Shown in pieces: positions 52,757 through 64,000 of a stretch of DNA of 64,000 nucleotides (position 1 is its first letter; each line of letters begins with the position of its first letter). This DNA comes from Ettlia oleoabundans (Eukaryota; Chlorophyta; Chlorophyceae; Chlamydomonadales), in NCBI GenBank assembly GCA_019693395.1, contig JAAMXP010001835.1:32834-96833 (forward strand), given 5' to 3'. The position numbers and the translations under genes are program-made. The notes beneath the pieces were generated by a model. That model worked only from the letters and a program-made list of their open reading frames with translations. It was not told where the DNA came from and did no database searches.

Positions 52757-55253
52757 ATGGCTTTGCGGTCATCGATCAGGGACGCGCTACGCCTCGGCAG
52801 GGGATTTGCCGCAGCGGCGTCCTACCCTGAACGCAAAGTGGCGATCCTGGGCGCTGCAGGTCGGTATGGCTGTGGGAGGTTGGGATGCGGCACGTGTGGC
52901 GGGCGGCCGACACTATTTGGCGATAGTGGGGCCTAGCAGGAAGTCAAATCGCACGTCTTGCGGATACATGCGAGCAGCAGCAGCTTAGAGCCTTGGGTTT
53001 TCCTCAGGATGTCGCTGCGGAGGTGGGGGCGGCAGGCGGCACAGCGGAGCTGGAGCACAGAAGGTGCTGTTATCAACATTATAACATATATAACATATAT
53101 AACATATAATTTATTGTACTGCCATGCAGGTGGCATTGGGCAGCCCCTGTCTCTCCTGATGAAGGCAAGTGTTGGGCGCAACAATCGGGTCAATTATCAA
53201 ACTGCATAGCGACCTTGTGGATGAAGCAGCTCCGCACCCTCTCCACCTCATTCTGGTGCTCTTTTATTGTATGCGTTCTGCGTTCCCTCGGCCGCGCTGG
53301 TGTATGCAGCTGTCCCCGTATGTCAGCGAGCTGTCATTGTATGATATTGCGGGCACCCCTGGCGTGGCAGCAGATGTGAGCCACATCAACAGCAAGGCAG
53401 CGGTCAAGGGATACGCAGGTGCGACTGAGTGGCTTCGCAGTCAGTGATCATTACTCTATGACTCCCGTCCAGTTTTCTTGGCAACAACCCGTGTGGATTG
53501 CAGCAAGTATCTCCTTCCTTTCGGGCCTTTCCTGAAGTATTCTATTACACCACTGCAGGAGAGGACCAGCTTGGCGAGGCGTTGAAGGGCGCAGACGTCG
53601 TGATTATCCCTGCTGGCGTGCCTCGTAAGCCCGGCATGACCCGCGACGACCTGTTCAAGATAAATGCAGGCATCGTGCGAAGCCTGGTTGAGGCATGCGG
53701 CAAACATTGCCCCAAGGTGCTAACAGTGCTGCTGCTGATTTCGCTTTTGGGTAGTGTGAAGCTCAGGGAATACACACTGCATAGAAGACACGGTCAAGGC
53801 ATAAGCAGCCGTAGTTCTCCTGGTTGTGCTAGCCTGCAAACTGGTACAATGCAGCAATAAATTGTCAACGCGCTCTTGACACCCTTGCACCTTGCAGGCC
53901 CTGCTGAACATCATCTCCAACCCTGTCAATTCAACTGTGCCCATCGCGGCAGAGACGCTTAAGAGCATGGGTGTTTATGATGAGAAACGCGTGCTGGGTG
54001 TGACAACGCTCGACGTGGTGGGTTGCCCACCATGAGGAGCACATTATTCATTGCATACTCTTGCATGCACTCTTTTCTCCTACATCTCGATTGGCTGCAA
54101 CTTCTGCAATTCCACTCGGCTGTGGCAGGTGCGTGCCAAGACCTTCTACGCTGAGAAGGCGGGCCTGGATGTGAGCAAGGTAGATGTCCCAGTGGTGGGC
54201 GGCCATGCAGGCATCACCATTCTTCCGCTCTTCTCCCAGGTGGGCCACCTGTTGAGCAGATTACTGCACATAGAGTGTCAGTATGTGCTTACCTTTTTTT
54301 ATTGAATGCCAAGCACCACCACATAAGTTGCAATGTCTGCATGCAGGCGGTGCCCAATCCAGCTAACAAGCTAAGCGAGGCCGACATTGATGCTTTGACC
54401 AAGCGCACCCAGGATGGCGGCACGGAGGTGGTGCAGGCTAAAGCGGGCAAGGTGCGCTCTGTCTTTTGGGAGGCAGCCAGGAACTCACACTGGCTTCCAC
54501 CATCACCCAAACTGTGTATACTTGTGGGATCATAAAAGCATGAGCCCTCTCCCACGTTTGCCACATGGTGGCTTGCTTGCGGGATTCCCAGCACATCACA
54601 TACTCCCTCCTTCCTGCATCCCATAGAGTGGCATCCTCAATTGCACCATCCTTTGCACAAGCTCTCCCATGACTTTCAGGGCTCAGCCACACTGTCCATG
54701 GCCTACGCGGGTGCGCTGTTTGCGGACGCCTGCCTGCGCGGTCTTAACGGCGACCCGGATGTTGTGGAGTGCACTTACGTTGCCTCTACGGTCACCGAGC
54801 TGCCCTTCTTCAGCAGCAAGGTCAAGCTGGGCAAGACTGGTAAGAACTCGCATCTCGGCAAAGGCATTCATTGGTTGTTTGGAAGGGGCTGGAGGCCTGG
54901 TGGTGGTGCAGTGGAGGAAAGTCATGATGCTGCGCATCTGCCAGCGAGTATGGCTTATTTGCATCACTGGTGGCTGTTCCACAGGTGTGGAACAGATCTA
55001 TGGTCTAGGGGAACTCTCGGATTACGAGAAGGTGAGGCACCTATCCAGCTATTTTTTGCTGCTTCTACTTCCCATCGACAGCGCACCTTTGGCTGCCGTG
55101 TTGTTGTTGCTTAGTGCGTTGCAACTTGGCCTTGGAAGCGGTGCAACGACGGATGGCTCGCAATGCTGTTGCCTGCAGGCGGGGCTCAAGGCTCTGATTC
55201 CAGAACTGCGTTCCAGCATCGAAAAGGGCATCGCCTTTGCCAAGGGCGGCTGA
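52757..55253 (+). CDS. MDH: NAD-malate dehydrogenase, organellar (mitochondrial-type)
   Basis: Ten exons (52757-52859, 53130-53164, 53310-53418, 53559-53716, 53898-54017, 54129-54239, 54347-54451, 54680-54839, 54985-55031, 55179-55253) give 340 aa. Reversible malate/oxaloacetate oxidoreductase. Seen: the N-terminal amphipathic basic presequence [20 protein letters not shown], the NAD-binding [20 protein letters not shown], substrate arginines in [27 protein letters not shown], the active-site His in [18 protein letters not shown], and [17 protein letters not shown]. The presequence points to mitochondria, but the organellar clade also includes plastid and peroxisomal forms. Intron 53165-53309 has a GC donor (ATGAAG then gcaagt). 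A TGTAA lies at 55396-55400. A TA-rich tandem repeat lies in intron 1. Confidence 0.96.
53081..53111. repeat. aacatatat tandem repeat in MDH intron 1
   Basis: Three to four imperfect copies of a 9-10-bp unit (ataacatat) form an AT-rich patch shortly before the exon-2 acceptor. Simple tandem repeat. Confidence 0.8.
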
Positions 55254-55830
55254 GCCGCATCGAGAAGGCTGAGCAGTTTGTGCGTGGGCGGTCTGTAGTG
55301 CTAGTACGCTGCTTGCTGCTTGTGACAAGAGCAGCACGGTCTACATGCTGACCTGCACTAGGTGCAGTTGTGTATCTATGTCAATGCTTGGCAGATGTAA
55401 AGTAAACAAAAAAATGAGGTAGATCTGGGGCAGGGCCCTGCCCCTTCCCCTGCAGGGGAGGGGGTTTGCCCCGAGGTGTCATGTATTCACAAGTGGGCGA
55501 GGAACTCGCCACCCTTTGCTAACGCAGCAAACTCCCAACAATCACGACATCAACCCCAAAGGCGCAAACCTCACGAACCTATCCAGTGGCCAAACAATTG
55601 CAACAGTGCATGAGGTGAGATGCTGATGCATGCATTCCAATGTATATCGTTACGAAGCATACAGACGGCGAAAGAGAGGAAGAGCCTACGCAGAACGGAA
55701 CTGTTGATCTGCACGGGCCAAGGCTGGTACGGCGTTTGTACTGCCCCGAGCCTCATCCCAGGGGAAAATGAGTGCGAATTTGCACAAGTGAACCAGCCAC
55801 TGTGGCACATTCTCACTGTTAGGTAGCACA
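55254..55830. other. Intergenic between MDH and plastid L1
   Basis: About 580 bp between tandem genes. It holds the MDH TGTAA motif (55396-55400), a short palindromic GC-rich patch (ccctgccccttcccctgcaggg region, 55434-55460) and the promoter of the ribosomal protein gene. No coding features seen. Confidence 0.5.
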
Positions 55831-57297
55831 ATGGAGGCGCTGTCTACTCGTCTGCACGCCATGCAAGTGCAGCCACCCAGGTCGACTGTGCCCACCAGAG
55901 CCGGGGCCGCCCGCGTGCAGCTTCTGGTCCAGCAGCAGCGCAGGCAGCAGCGGTTGACCATCACAGCGGCAGCAGCCGTGGATGTGGCGGCCCTCGAGGC
56001 GGAGTCGGTGGCCAGCCTTCCAGCCGCGGCAGCAATCCCAGCCGGAGCAGCACTGGCCCTACGCCGGCGGAAAACGTCCCGTCGTTTTGCGGAGCAGCTG
56101 GCAAAGGTGCCAGGCAAGGAGACGGCACTGCCGCCGTTCGACGCCATAAAGCTGTGCCTCGACACTGCCAGCGCTAAGTTCACGGAGACCGTGGAGGTGC
56201 ATGCCAAACTCAACATTGACCCAAAGTACACCGACCAGCAGCTGCGCGCGACTGTGTCGCTGCCCAAGGGCACAGGCAAGCTTGACGTGGGTTGGGGTTG
56301 CCCGCACTGCTAAGGAAATTGTGCTGTTTGTGCAGTGTGCCCCTGCAGATTGTACTGCTGCATCCTGTGATGCTCACCATGCAGTGGTGCTCCCGCTGTT
56401 AAATGGCTCGATGCTGGTGAAGCTGCCATGCTCACTTTCCGCTTGCACCACCCCCGCAGGCAAGTCGCTGCGTGTAGCGGTTGTGTGCCAAGGTGAAAAT
56501 GAGAAGCTGGCACGCGATGCGGGCGCTGACTTTGTGGGTGCTGAAGACCTGATCGAGACCATTGGCGGTGGCATGATGGACTTTGACAAGCTGGTGGCCA
56601 CGCCTGACATGATGCCCAAGCTGGCCAAGCTGGGTCGTGTGCTGGGCCCACGTGGCCTCATGCCCAACCCCAAGGCTGGCACTGTGGCAACTGATGTGGC
56701 AGCGGTGAGTTCCCTGCCTGCGCACATGTGTGTGCATTCGAAACTGTTCTCTGGCACTATCTGTCCTTGTTTCTTTGCAGCCTGCTTGCCTTCTGAGTCT
56801 TCCTCCCAGGTCATCACAATTTGAAAGTTTGCTCACTTGTTTTCATTCCCGGGCCTGCAGGCTGTGAAGGACTTCAAGGGTGGCAAGGTGGAGTACCGCG
56901 CCGACAAGGCCGGCAATGTACACATTGGGTTTGGCAAGGCCTCTTTCAAGCCTGAGGACCTGCTGGAGAACCTCAAGGCAGTGCAGGAAAGCATTGATGC
57001 AAACCGGCCGAGGTGAGTTAGTGTCACGGTTTGGTAAATGAAACGTGGGTGCCGCTGTGTGGGTTGTCATGCAACGATGATGACTAGTTTACCCATTCTA
57101 AGCCTGAACATGACAGAAGTTCTAAGATGGGCATACCTTCATGTTCCAAACTGAGTCCGTTTATTTGTTGTTACTTTGCTTGATGCGCCTGCAGCGGCGC
57201 TAAGGGCGTGTACTGGAAGAGCGTGACCGTTTGCACAACAATGGGGCCAGGTGTGCGGGTGAGCTATTCTTCGCTTCGCGACATGAAAAGCGAGTGA
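55831..57297 (+). CDS. PRPL1: Plastid ribosomal protein uL1 (L1)
   Basis: Four exons (55831-56275, 56460-56704, 56861-57012, 57195-57297) give 314 aa. L1-stalk protein of the plastid 50S subunit that binds 23S rRNA. Residues 1-70 are a transit peptide rich in Arg/Gln/Ala. The mature part shows the bacterial-type L1 pattern: [140 protein letters not shown]. Intron 1 is best read with a GC donor at 56276; a GT donor at 56298 would also keep frame but would insert extra residues into the conserved SLPKGTGKS join. A TGTAA lies at 57352-57356, 55 nt after the stop. Confidence 0.95.
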
Positions 57298-58225
57298 ATC
57301 ATAAGATGAGGCATCCAGCGATGAATTGCTTTCTTCTATCGCTATCTGCTCTGTAATTCCAAATCAAACAATGAGTTCAGCGAATCGATGGCGTTTGTGG
57401 TAGTGAAGCAACCCACAGCCTGCAGCGACGAGAGTGGAATGGGAGGGTTTGGCGGAACGCGTCCGCAAGTGAGAGTGCTTCCATAACGTGTCAGGCCTGC
57501 AGCCTGTTCATTGGGTTTTGGTGTCACTTGGTCGAATAAACTGTTAGCATGTTGTCAAGCATAACTACATGGGAAGCACAGTGCAACCTTAGTGGTGCAT
57601 ACCAAGGCGACAAGCAGCAGCAGCCCAATTCCCCTGTAGCGATCTGCTGACATCGCATTGATGCATGTCCGTGGCTGTCGTTGTGCACCAAATTGTGAGC
57701 CTGCTCCCCGTAGCCGTCAACGTCAAATGAGCCCATGCCGGCTTGCCACATGAAGATGTACAGAGACTGGGTACATCAAGACCACCGGAACACCTGCAAC
57801 CACTCTCCCTGTACTTTCCTCACATTACTTGGCACACTTCCGACTAGACCTGACCGACTAGACCTGCAAGAATATTTGCGCAGCATCTGTCACGGTTGGA
57901 AGGGAGAATGCAAGACTGGCTGCCATACTTTGCGCTACTTTTGTTCCCACTTCCGCGGATGTGGTGCATAATGGCAGTACAGCCAGCTTTGCTAGCTGAC
58001 CCTCTGCATAACTTGACTGGAACATCCATAAAATGTGCAGTGCATTGGCTGTCCACTTCAATCAAGGGCTTTTATCAAGTGACTTTGTGGCGTAAACAGT
58101 GTCATGAATGGCGGCAGTGCTTGAAGACAGCTGGCAAGTGCGTCCCACAGATTATCGAAAGCTAGGGGAGCTGGCAGGTCTGACATGGTAGTCCAACAAG
58201 CCAATGGCGACCACTCCATATTTAA
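57298..58225. other. Intergenic between plastid L1 and LamG-glycosyltransferase gene
   Basis: About 930 bp. The left end holds the L1 poly(A)-type TGTAA (57352-57356). Scattered open frames on both strands have no domain. An AT-rich tatttaaat element at 58218-58226 could be the TATA box of the next gene. Confidence 0.45.
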
Positions 58226-58226
58226 A
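58218..58226 (+). promoter_or_regulatory. Candidate TATA box
   Basis: The sequence tatttaaat sits in GC-richer surroundings just upstream of the LamG-glycosyltransferase frame. If it works as a TATA box, transcription would start about 30 bp further on. Translation would then begin at the ATG of 58310 or 58481, not at 58226. Confidence 0.35.
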
Positions 58227-61200
58227 TGAAGTGCCCAGGAGAGAGCCGTGCTGCATGGCTGGGCCCCCCTCTTCAGCACCGCCATGACGTGTCGCCACCA
58301 CTCCCCGCCATGGTGTGCCAGCTGTGGCTCCCAGCAGTCGCACCCATCTGCGTCCTGTCTTTATATCTCTTACTGAGTGGCACCCGTATTTATCTAGCAC
58401 CGCACCTGTTCGACTTGGGCTGTCTGTCCGCAAACCCCGCTAGTTGGTTGCGAAACCCAACTTATGTAGCCCGGCGCTGGATGGTCATGCCAAAGCTCAG
58501 CACTTTGCTGGCTTGTGTTCTAGCTTGTGTTCTGTCATCTGTGGTGTACCTTGCTTACCTTCATCACTCCCTGCCAGATAGCAGTGACCTCTTCAACGAT
58601 CCTTACGAAGCCGGCATTTTTACAATTGCTGGCACAGACCTGCACGATGACACGACGTCCACAAGCTGGACCTTGGCCGCCACCCAGCAAGGCGCTACAG
58701 GGCTGTTTCAGCCTTTGCCTTCCTTAGTTATGGCGGCTGGGCGAGCCTTACCACCTGCTGAGGACATCAATGGGCTGCGTGATGATGGGATTACGATTGC
58801 GACATGGCTCAAACCCACCCACCGCACCCGTGCAGCGCCACAATGCATAATGAGCTTGGCGCAGGCTTGGGCTTTGGTCTTGCAGCCAAGTGGGTCCATC
58901 ACCTTGGTGCTTCACAGCAAGAAACATGGGCTCTTGGAGTTTACCTGTCTCTTCATTGTGCCTGTCTCCGCGTGGAGCCATGTTGCGGTGTCACATGACA
59001 GCGGGGTTGGTTCCCAAGAACATCCAAGCCTTGCGGACTATAACGTAACATTCCACATCAATGGCACACAGTCGCCATATCTTACACGTATTAGCCAGGT
59101 GATCGCAGACTGCCAGCTAGTGGTTGACATGCAGCCTTGTTACAAATCAGTTGCCCACGCCAACTACCCAACCAACCCATGTGTTGCAGACGTGGTCCAT
59201 CAGTCGGCCTTTTACTGCCTTTCAGCTGGGCACGTGCCCAGGCTTCAACGTAACACATGGCGCTCCGGCAGGTCAACTAGTCGGCCAGCTAGCAACAGGC
59301 GCAGTATTGATAAATCACACGATTGTAGCCCACGAGTTTGCTGGCCTGCTGGCTGGCAAACCTATTGCGGGAACGCTGTACTCTCTATCAGTCTCGTCAG
59401 GAGGTCCCGTGAACGTCAGTATGGTGCCAGTGCAGCCCGTTTACCCTAGTATTGTCAATCAATATTCAGATAACCTGACCTGTGCTGTGTCCTCGCCTAA
59501 CCAACTGGAGTTCGATGGCATTCCAAAGTCTTCCTCTCTCACAGCCATGGCGTGGATTCAGCTGGTAGACCTGCCACGACAAAAGGAGGCCTGTATTCTG
59601 TCACACGGATCTTGGGAGAAGGGCTGGAAGCTCAGCATGTACGTAGAAGTGTGCATTTTCTGGCAGTGGTGTGTCATGGCATGCAGCTGACTTATGCATG
59701 TCGTTTGCTGTGCAGCACCCCACATTTCAACCTTCAGTTCACGGTACACACCGCCAGTGGCAGTGTTTACGACTTTTTCTCTCAACGCATGGAGTCACAT
59801 GGAGACTGGCAGCATGTGGCAGTTGCCTATGAAGCCGCTGATGCAAGCATACAATTTTACATGAATGGCTTTCCAGTCGAGCCGGATCAACTTCCCAAGG
59901 TGCCTTTCATGGATGGGCTACATGGGAGCCTTAACACTCATTTATTATGTTGCCTTTCTTGCATTTTGATTCTTGATTGCTGACCTTCCCATCCAACAGG
60001 TTGCAAAAGAGAAGAAGCATGCAATCTCTTCCGGGACTGCATCTTTGACCATTGGACGGTGGGTATCCGTTGTCAGTGGGTATGGTAATGTGTGTGCCCA
60101 TGGCTGTATTTGGATAGATTGTGCAAAGTGCATGTTGGGTGAGAGCTGGGTGAAGGGATGTGACCTGATTGCCACAGTTCTTGAGCTGCATCTTTTCTAT
60201 GCACATACAGGTGCCAAGCGGAACATGACACAGATGAGATGTTTCAAGGCAACATTGCTGACATAGCACTTTGGAATGAGGCCCTCGACTTCTTGGCGCT
60301 TCGAATGGTGTTGCACAGGGGCCTGCCGGCAGCCCTCTCGCTGTTCAAGCGGCTGGACCCTGGTATAGCTGTCACTTTTGCAACACCAAGTGCTGGTTGC
60401 CACTTCAGGTGATTGATGAAATCAACAAAGGCAGCAGTGGAGGTGCGGGCTTTCCCAACGAGTCGTACACTTGGGCTGCTCAACTACTGCGGGTTGTACA
60501 CTGCAGGGTGATAAAAACACCACTTTTTGCGGTTGGCTGGAAGCCCACACTGCAACCATCCTCAAAACATCTTTTGAGAGAAGCAGAACAACTGCTACGT
60601 AATATGCTTATTGTCACGGCACCTACAGGTGGCATTCACTTCTGTGTGCTCCCTGGCAAGGCTGGCTGCATCTGCAGGCATGACCTAAGCACAATCATCT
60701 CATTTGTCTGCAGACACATTACTAGCAGCAACTCGTGCATTGCACTTCATCGACTCAGAACTAAGTCTCATACTTAGCACCCAGGGTGTCCGCCTTCCAG
60801 CTGTGGTCCTGGCTGCCCGTAATGCATCAGTTGCAACAGCGGCCTATAAACATCTGAGCGTTGCTATTGAGAGGTCGAAGCCCACCCTAAATTCAACAGG
60901 CTTCTTGCAAGAAGTTGCAACTGTAGCCGCCCGCCATACGGCTGGCTGGGTGCTGATTGTGACCGACGATCTCAGTCCTGTGGAGTACTGGCTCTGGAAT
61001 TTGGTAGTGCAAGTGCTAGGGAAGCATTCCTCAGTGAGGGCCGCCAAATCCCTGACCCTCAACCACGCGGGAAACATCAAATCTGCTGGCCTGCGGCACC
61101 GGCTCACACTTGTTGGAGATGGCAGCATTCTGAAACTTCCATACATGCTTTACAGGTGTGTTTCACCTTGCACACCTGGTCATTACACCCGGCGGCTGAG

Positions 61201-63462
61201 AAGTAGCAAAGCTTATTTTAACTGATTGTTTGGCTCTTGTGCAGAGGGTACCCAGTGAACTATCTGGCTGGCATACAGGCGTCAGTACAAAACAATATAG
61301 AGGCCACTTCCTGTGAATCGCTCCTTATCGACCGCAGCGAGTTGATAGCAGGGACAATCAAAATCGCCGAAGGTAAGGTCCATCAAAATCATTGTCATGC
61401 ATGATACCTGTCCAGGGGTGTTGCTCTCCCAAATGTTCATGCCGACCCATGGTGCAGACATGGAGTTTTTCTATCAATGTAGTGCTCTGACATTGTCACT
61501 TGTGAAACAGAATCTTTTGCGAATGGCCTGGGACAGCTGGGTCCTTGATCAGGCACCACCCAGTCAGACATGGAACTCTAATTCTGATAGCATGCTTCGC
61601 TACCATGAGTCGTACAAGAACTCGGCTATGCTGTATGATGAGTTTGCTGGCCGCCTTATACAGCAGGCAAGCCTTTGTCTTTTACAAAGAACAACAACTC
61701 TGGCGCAGGGATGCTGAGTGATTGATTTGAATGACCGCAGACGCTTGTTGATGACTTGCGCAGCAATCTCACTGTGAAATGGATGTTTGCCTGTGGTGGC
61801 AGTTGGGCTTGGGAGGCTGCAAACATGGTGAGTTTGTTGCGCAGCTCCCTTCTCTTAGGTTGTTGGCAGGTTGTTGACAACCCCAAACAGGTTGTCGAGG
61901 CTGCTCTAATGAAATGTAGTAGCACCTGAACGTTGCTGCATATAACTCCTCTGCTCCTGCGTTGATATGCAGGTTGAGCACCTGGACCGCAAGGTTCAGT
62001 TGCGTGTGCAAATGCAGAAGCCCTTTAAGTATTGTGATGGCCACAATGTGCTGGGGGCCGCTGCACCAAGTTTTGGAGAGCAGATAGAGCGCATGGTATG
62101 TGTTTTGGCCGGTTACACTGAGGTTCCTGGTTATGCACACGGTTTTGAGTAGGTTGCGCACTGCCTTTTGCAGGTGCATCTGCCCCACCTGCGCGTAAGG
62201 TCTGCGTCGCAACTTTTAGTGGAGGATTTTCAGCAAGACGATGTTGTGGTGCTTCATAGGTAAACATCTTGAAAGCCTGTCAAGCCTGTGCCAACGCATT
62301 GCCTGGTGTAGAAAGGAATATCAAGAATGATGGACCTGCAACAGGTGATATAATTGGTAAACTCATCGTATGTTGCACAGGGACTACTTTCGTGTAAGCA
62401 ACTGGATAAATCCAAGTGTGAAGCGCCCAAGGTACATCATTGGGCGCTACATGCAAGAAACGTCCTCCCTGCACGCAAGGTGTGGTACTGCGGCTGGAAT
62501 GTCGGTTGTGCCACCAATGGCGGCATCACATGGCAGCCTTTCCGCCAGGTCTTAAACCAGAAGGGTAGAGCTTGTTTGCTCGTGAGCAAGATGTGCGATG
62601 CAGGCTTGTGGAGCAGTGTAATGTTTTGGATGAGGTCTGGGTGCCATCTGAGCATCACGTTGAGATTTTTACCAAAGCCGGGGTGGACAGGTCTAAGCTT
62701 GTCGTGATGCCTGAGTCGCTGGACACCAACTTTTTCGACCCCAACAAAGTTCAACCCTTGCCATTGGCGGGGTGAGGAGTGGCCATGTCGCTTTGATGCG
62801 TCTGCCGGTAGTGAGGTTAGCGGGGCGTTCATGTTCAAATGAGCGAAAGTTTTCTTGTTGGTTGCAGGCGCAAATCTTTCGTGTTCTTGAGCAACTTCAA
62901 GTTTGAGGAGCGAAAAAATTGGAAGGCATTGATTTGGTACGGAAGTTATCTTTCTGTTATTCAGCACATTGCACATCACTAAGCAACATGCCCATTAATA
63001 TATGCACGGTGCAGGGCTTTCTGTGATGCATTTTCAATTCATGATGATGTATCCCTTTTCATACACACAAACTTAAGGCATGTGACGACTGCTATGTTGG
63101 GTAGCGGGGAGTTTCATGATGGAATTTGTTTCCATTGGATGTGTGTATGCATGCATGCGCGAGCACGCGCGCGCGTGTGTGTCGCTCGGGCGGTGTGATG
63201 GGGGTGGGTGAGGGTGGTGGTGGGGGGGGCAAATGCTTTTGGTTCGCCTTTTGCAGCCCATTGCCCCTTATGTGATGCAAATCCTCATTGACTTTTACCC
63301 ACTGTCCAATCCAGAGGCAAGTTCAACCGAATGAATACTATCCTGGAGACAATACATGCATTTATTGATCTGGAGGTTGTCGGCAAGACCATGCACAGGT
63401 ACATCAGGCTGAGCGATATTCTACCGACTGTATTGAGACATCCTTGCGATTTACACATCAAC
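58226..63462 (+). CDS. Membrane-anchored LamG-domain / glycosyltransferase fusion (3' incomplete)
   Basis: About 18 exons: 58226-59098, 59190-59638, 59716-59899, 60000-60058, 60211-about 60362, 60409-60492, 60629-60677, 60714-61155, 61245-61372, 61458-61666, 61741-61827, 61973-62095, 62174-62259, 62381-62479, 62604-62771, 62868-62936, 63015-63077, 63315-63462, then beyond the window. In-frame ATGs at 58226, 58310 and 58481; the last starts just before a signal-anchor helix (LSTLLACVLACVLSSVVYL). Two concanavalin/LamG-like domains follow (first with GITIATWLKP and WSHVAVSHD; second with GDWQHVAVAYEAAD and GNIADIALWNEAL). A middle region with GWVLIVTDDLSP may be a degenerate GT-A domain. The C-terminal part is a GT4-like glycosyltransferase: LVEQCNVLDEVWVPSEHHVE, SKLVVMPESLDTNFFDP, FVFLSNFKFEERKNWKALIW. 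Likely a Golgi or secretory enzyme acting on wall or glycoprotein glycans (inference). The exon 5/6 join is unresolved. Three introns have GC donors. Confidence 0.78.
63160..63235. repeat. GT/GC-rich simple repeat in the glycosyltransferase gene
   Basis: A cgcgcgcgtgtgtgt tract followed by gggtgg-type units lies in the intron between exons ending 63077 and starting 63315. Simple-sequence DNA with no coding role. Confidence 0.8.
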
Positions 63463-64000
63463 GTATGTGAGCACCTAAGGTTTTGCGATCTTAATTACAA
63501 CGGGGGAAGAGAGGAAAACGGGTGGGATTTGATGCAAGGTTAAGAAAGCTTGTTAGCATGGACATCTTTTCGCCCACGCAAACACTTTCTGCCTGCTCAC
63601 TCGTATCAGTTCTGCTTGGACAGCACAGTATTGGGGTTGGAACATTTTCATTCATTTCATTCCCCACTAGGCCTCTTAGAACCCATATGGGTGCTGTGAT
63701 TAGCCAAACCACACACAACCACATGCAAGGGCAAGACACTATGCATGACCCAGCATATAATGTGCTGTACAGCACTACTGTCATGCCTTGTTCAAGTTGC
63801 TGAGCCTTGATACCATTAAAGGGTGTAGATCTACGTGCTAGTGACCTTTGAGCATTCTAAAATTACCTGTAGCCACAGGTCCACTCTTGTTACTTACCTG
63901 GGTGTGTCTTGACTGGGTGTGTCTTGCTGGAATTACTTTGTACAAAGTCCGTGTTTTGAAATTTGTGATGTGTGTTGATTGTGGTGGTGGGTGGTGGGGG
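63463..64000. other. Right edge, probably intron of the glycosyltransferase gene
   Basis: After a strong donor at 63462 (gtatgt) I see no convincing next exon before the end of the window. An open frame at 63522-63803 has no glycosyltransferase motif. The remaining C-terminal half of the GT4-like domain is expected downstream, outside the window. Confidence 0.4.

Overview
The window reads as nuclear DNA of a green alga (Chlorophyta, probably a trebouxiophyte or core chlorophyte; the class is inference). Evidence: plastid import and tetrapyrrole genes with N-terminal transit peptides, plant-type gene families, very intron-rich genes with short exons and tgcag-type acceptors, and TGTAA motifs downstream of many stop codons, the usual green-algal poly(A) signal. 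There is no sign of bacterial, plasmid or organellar DNA. I could place 17 multi-exon genes. All but one (Cpn60-beta, whose first exon is unresolved, and the last gene, which runs off the right edge) close as complete reading frames when exon phases are joined.

Layout: 0.9-4.6 kb (+) SCY1-like pseudokinase; 5.0-7.5 kb (+) plastid 3-dehydroquinate synthase; 7.7-8.4 kb (-) LSD1-type zinc-finger protein beside an assembly gap; 8.5-9.8 kb unresolved; 9.8-11.9 kb (-) ATG18/WIPI autophagy propeller; 12.6-13.7 kb (+) unknown plastid membrane protein; 14.0-16.5 kb (-) porphobilinogen deaminase; 17.1-20.8 kb (-) plastid chaperonin 60 beta; 21.6-26.3 kb (-) TOC75; 26.7-28.2 kb (+) UTP11; 28.5-40.8 kb (-) a 46-exon TAF1; 41.4-43.1 kb (+) CAF1 deadenylase; 43.9-46.3 kb (+) reversibly glycosylated polypeptide/UDP-arabinopyranose mutase; 46.5-49.8 kb (-) plastid 2-oxoglutarate/malate translocator; 50.1-52.5 kb (+) LAZ1/TMEM184 membrane protein; 52.8-55.3 kb (+) organellar malate dehydrogenase; 55.8-57.3 kb (+) plastid ribosomal protein L1; from about 58.2 kb (+) a large membrane-anchored protein joining LamG-like lectin domains to a glycosyltransferase, running off the right edge.

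The genes are mostly housekeeping and unlinked in pathway, although seven encode plastid proteins (shikimate, tetrapyrrole, chaperonin, import pore, carbon/nitrogen shuttle, ribosome, one unknown). DiT1 and mitochondrial-type MDH belong to connected malate metabolism. The strongest unusual signals are: about 15 GC-AG introns among roughly 180 introns placed (about 8 percent, well above the roughly 1 percent usual in plants and animals), each supported by phase and usually by protein conservation; an 8-nt microexon in the RGP gene; an RG-rich segment in TAF1 where a zinc knuckle would be expected; and the LamG-glycosyltransferase fusion. All exon boundaries were read by eye.
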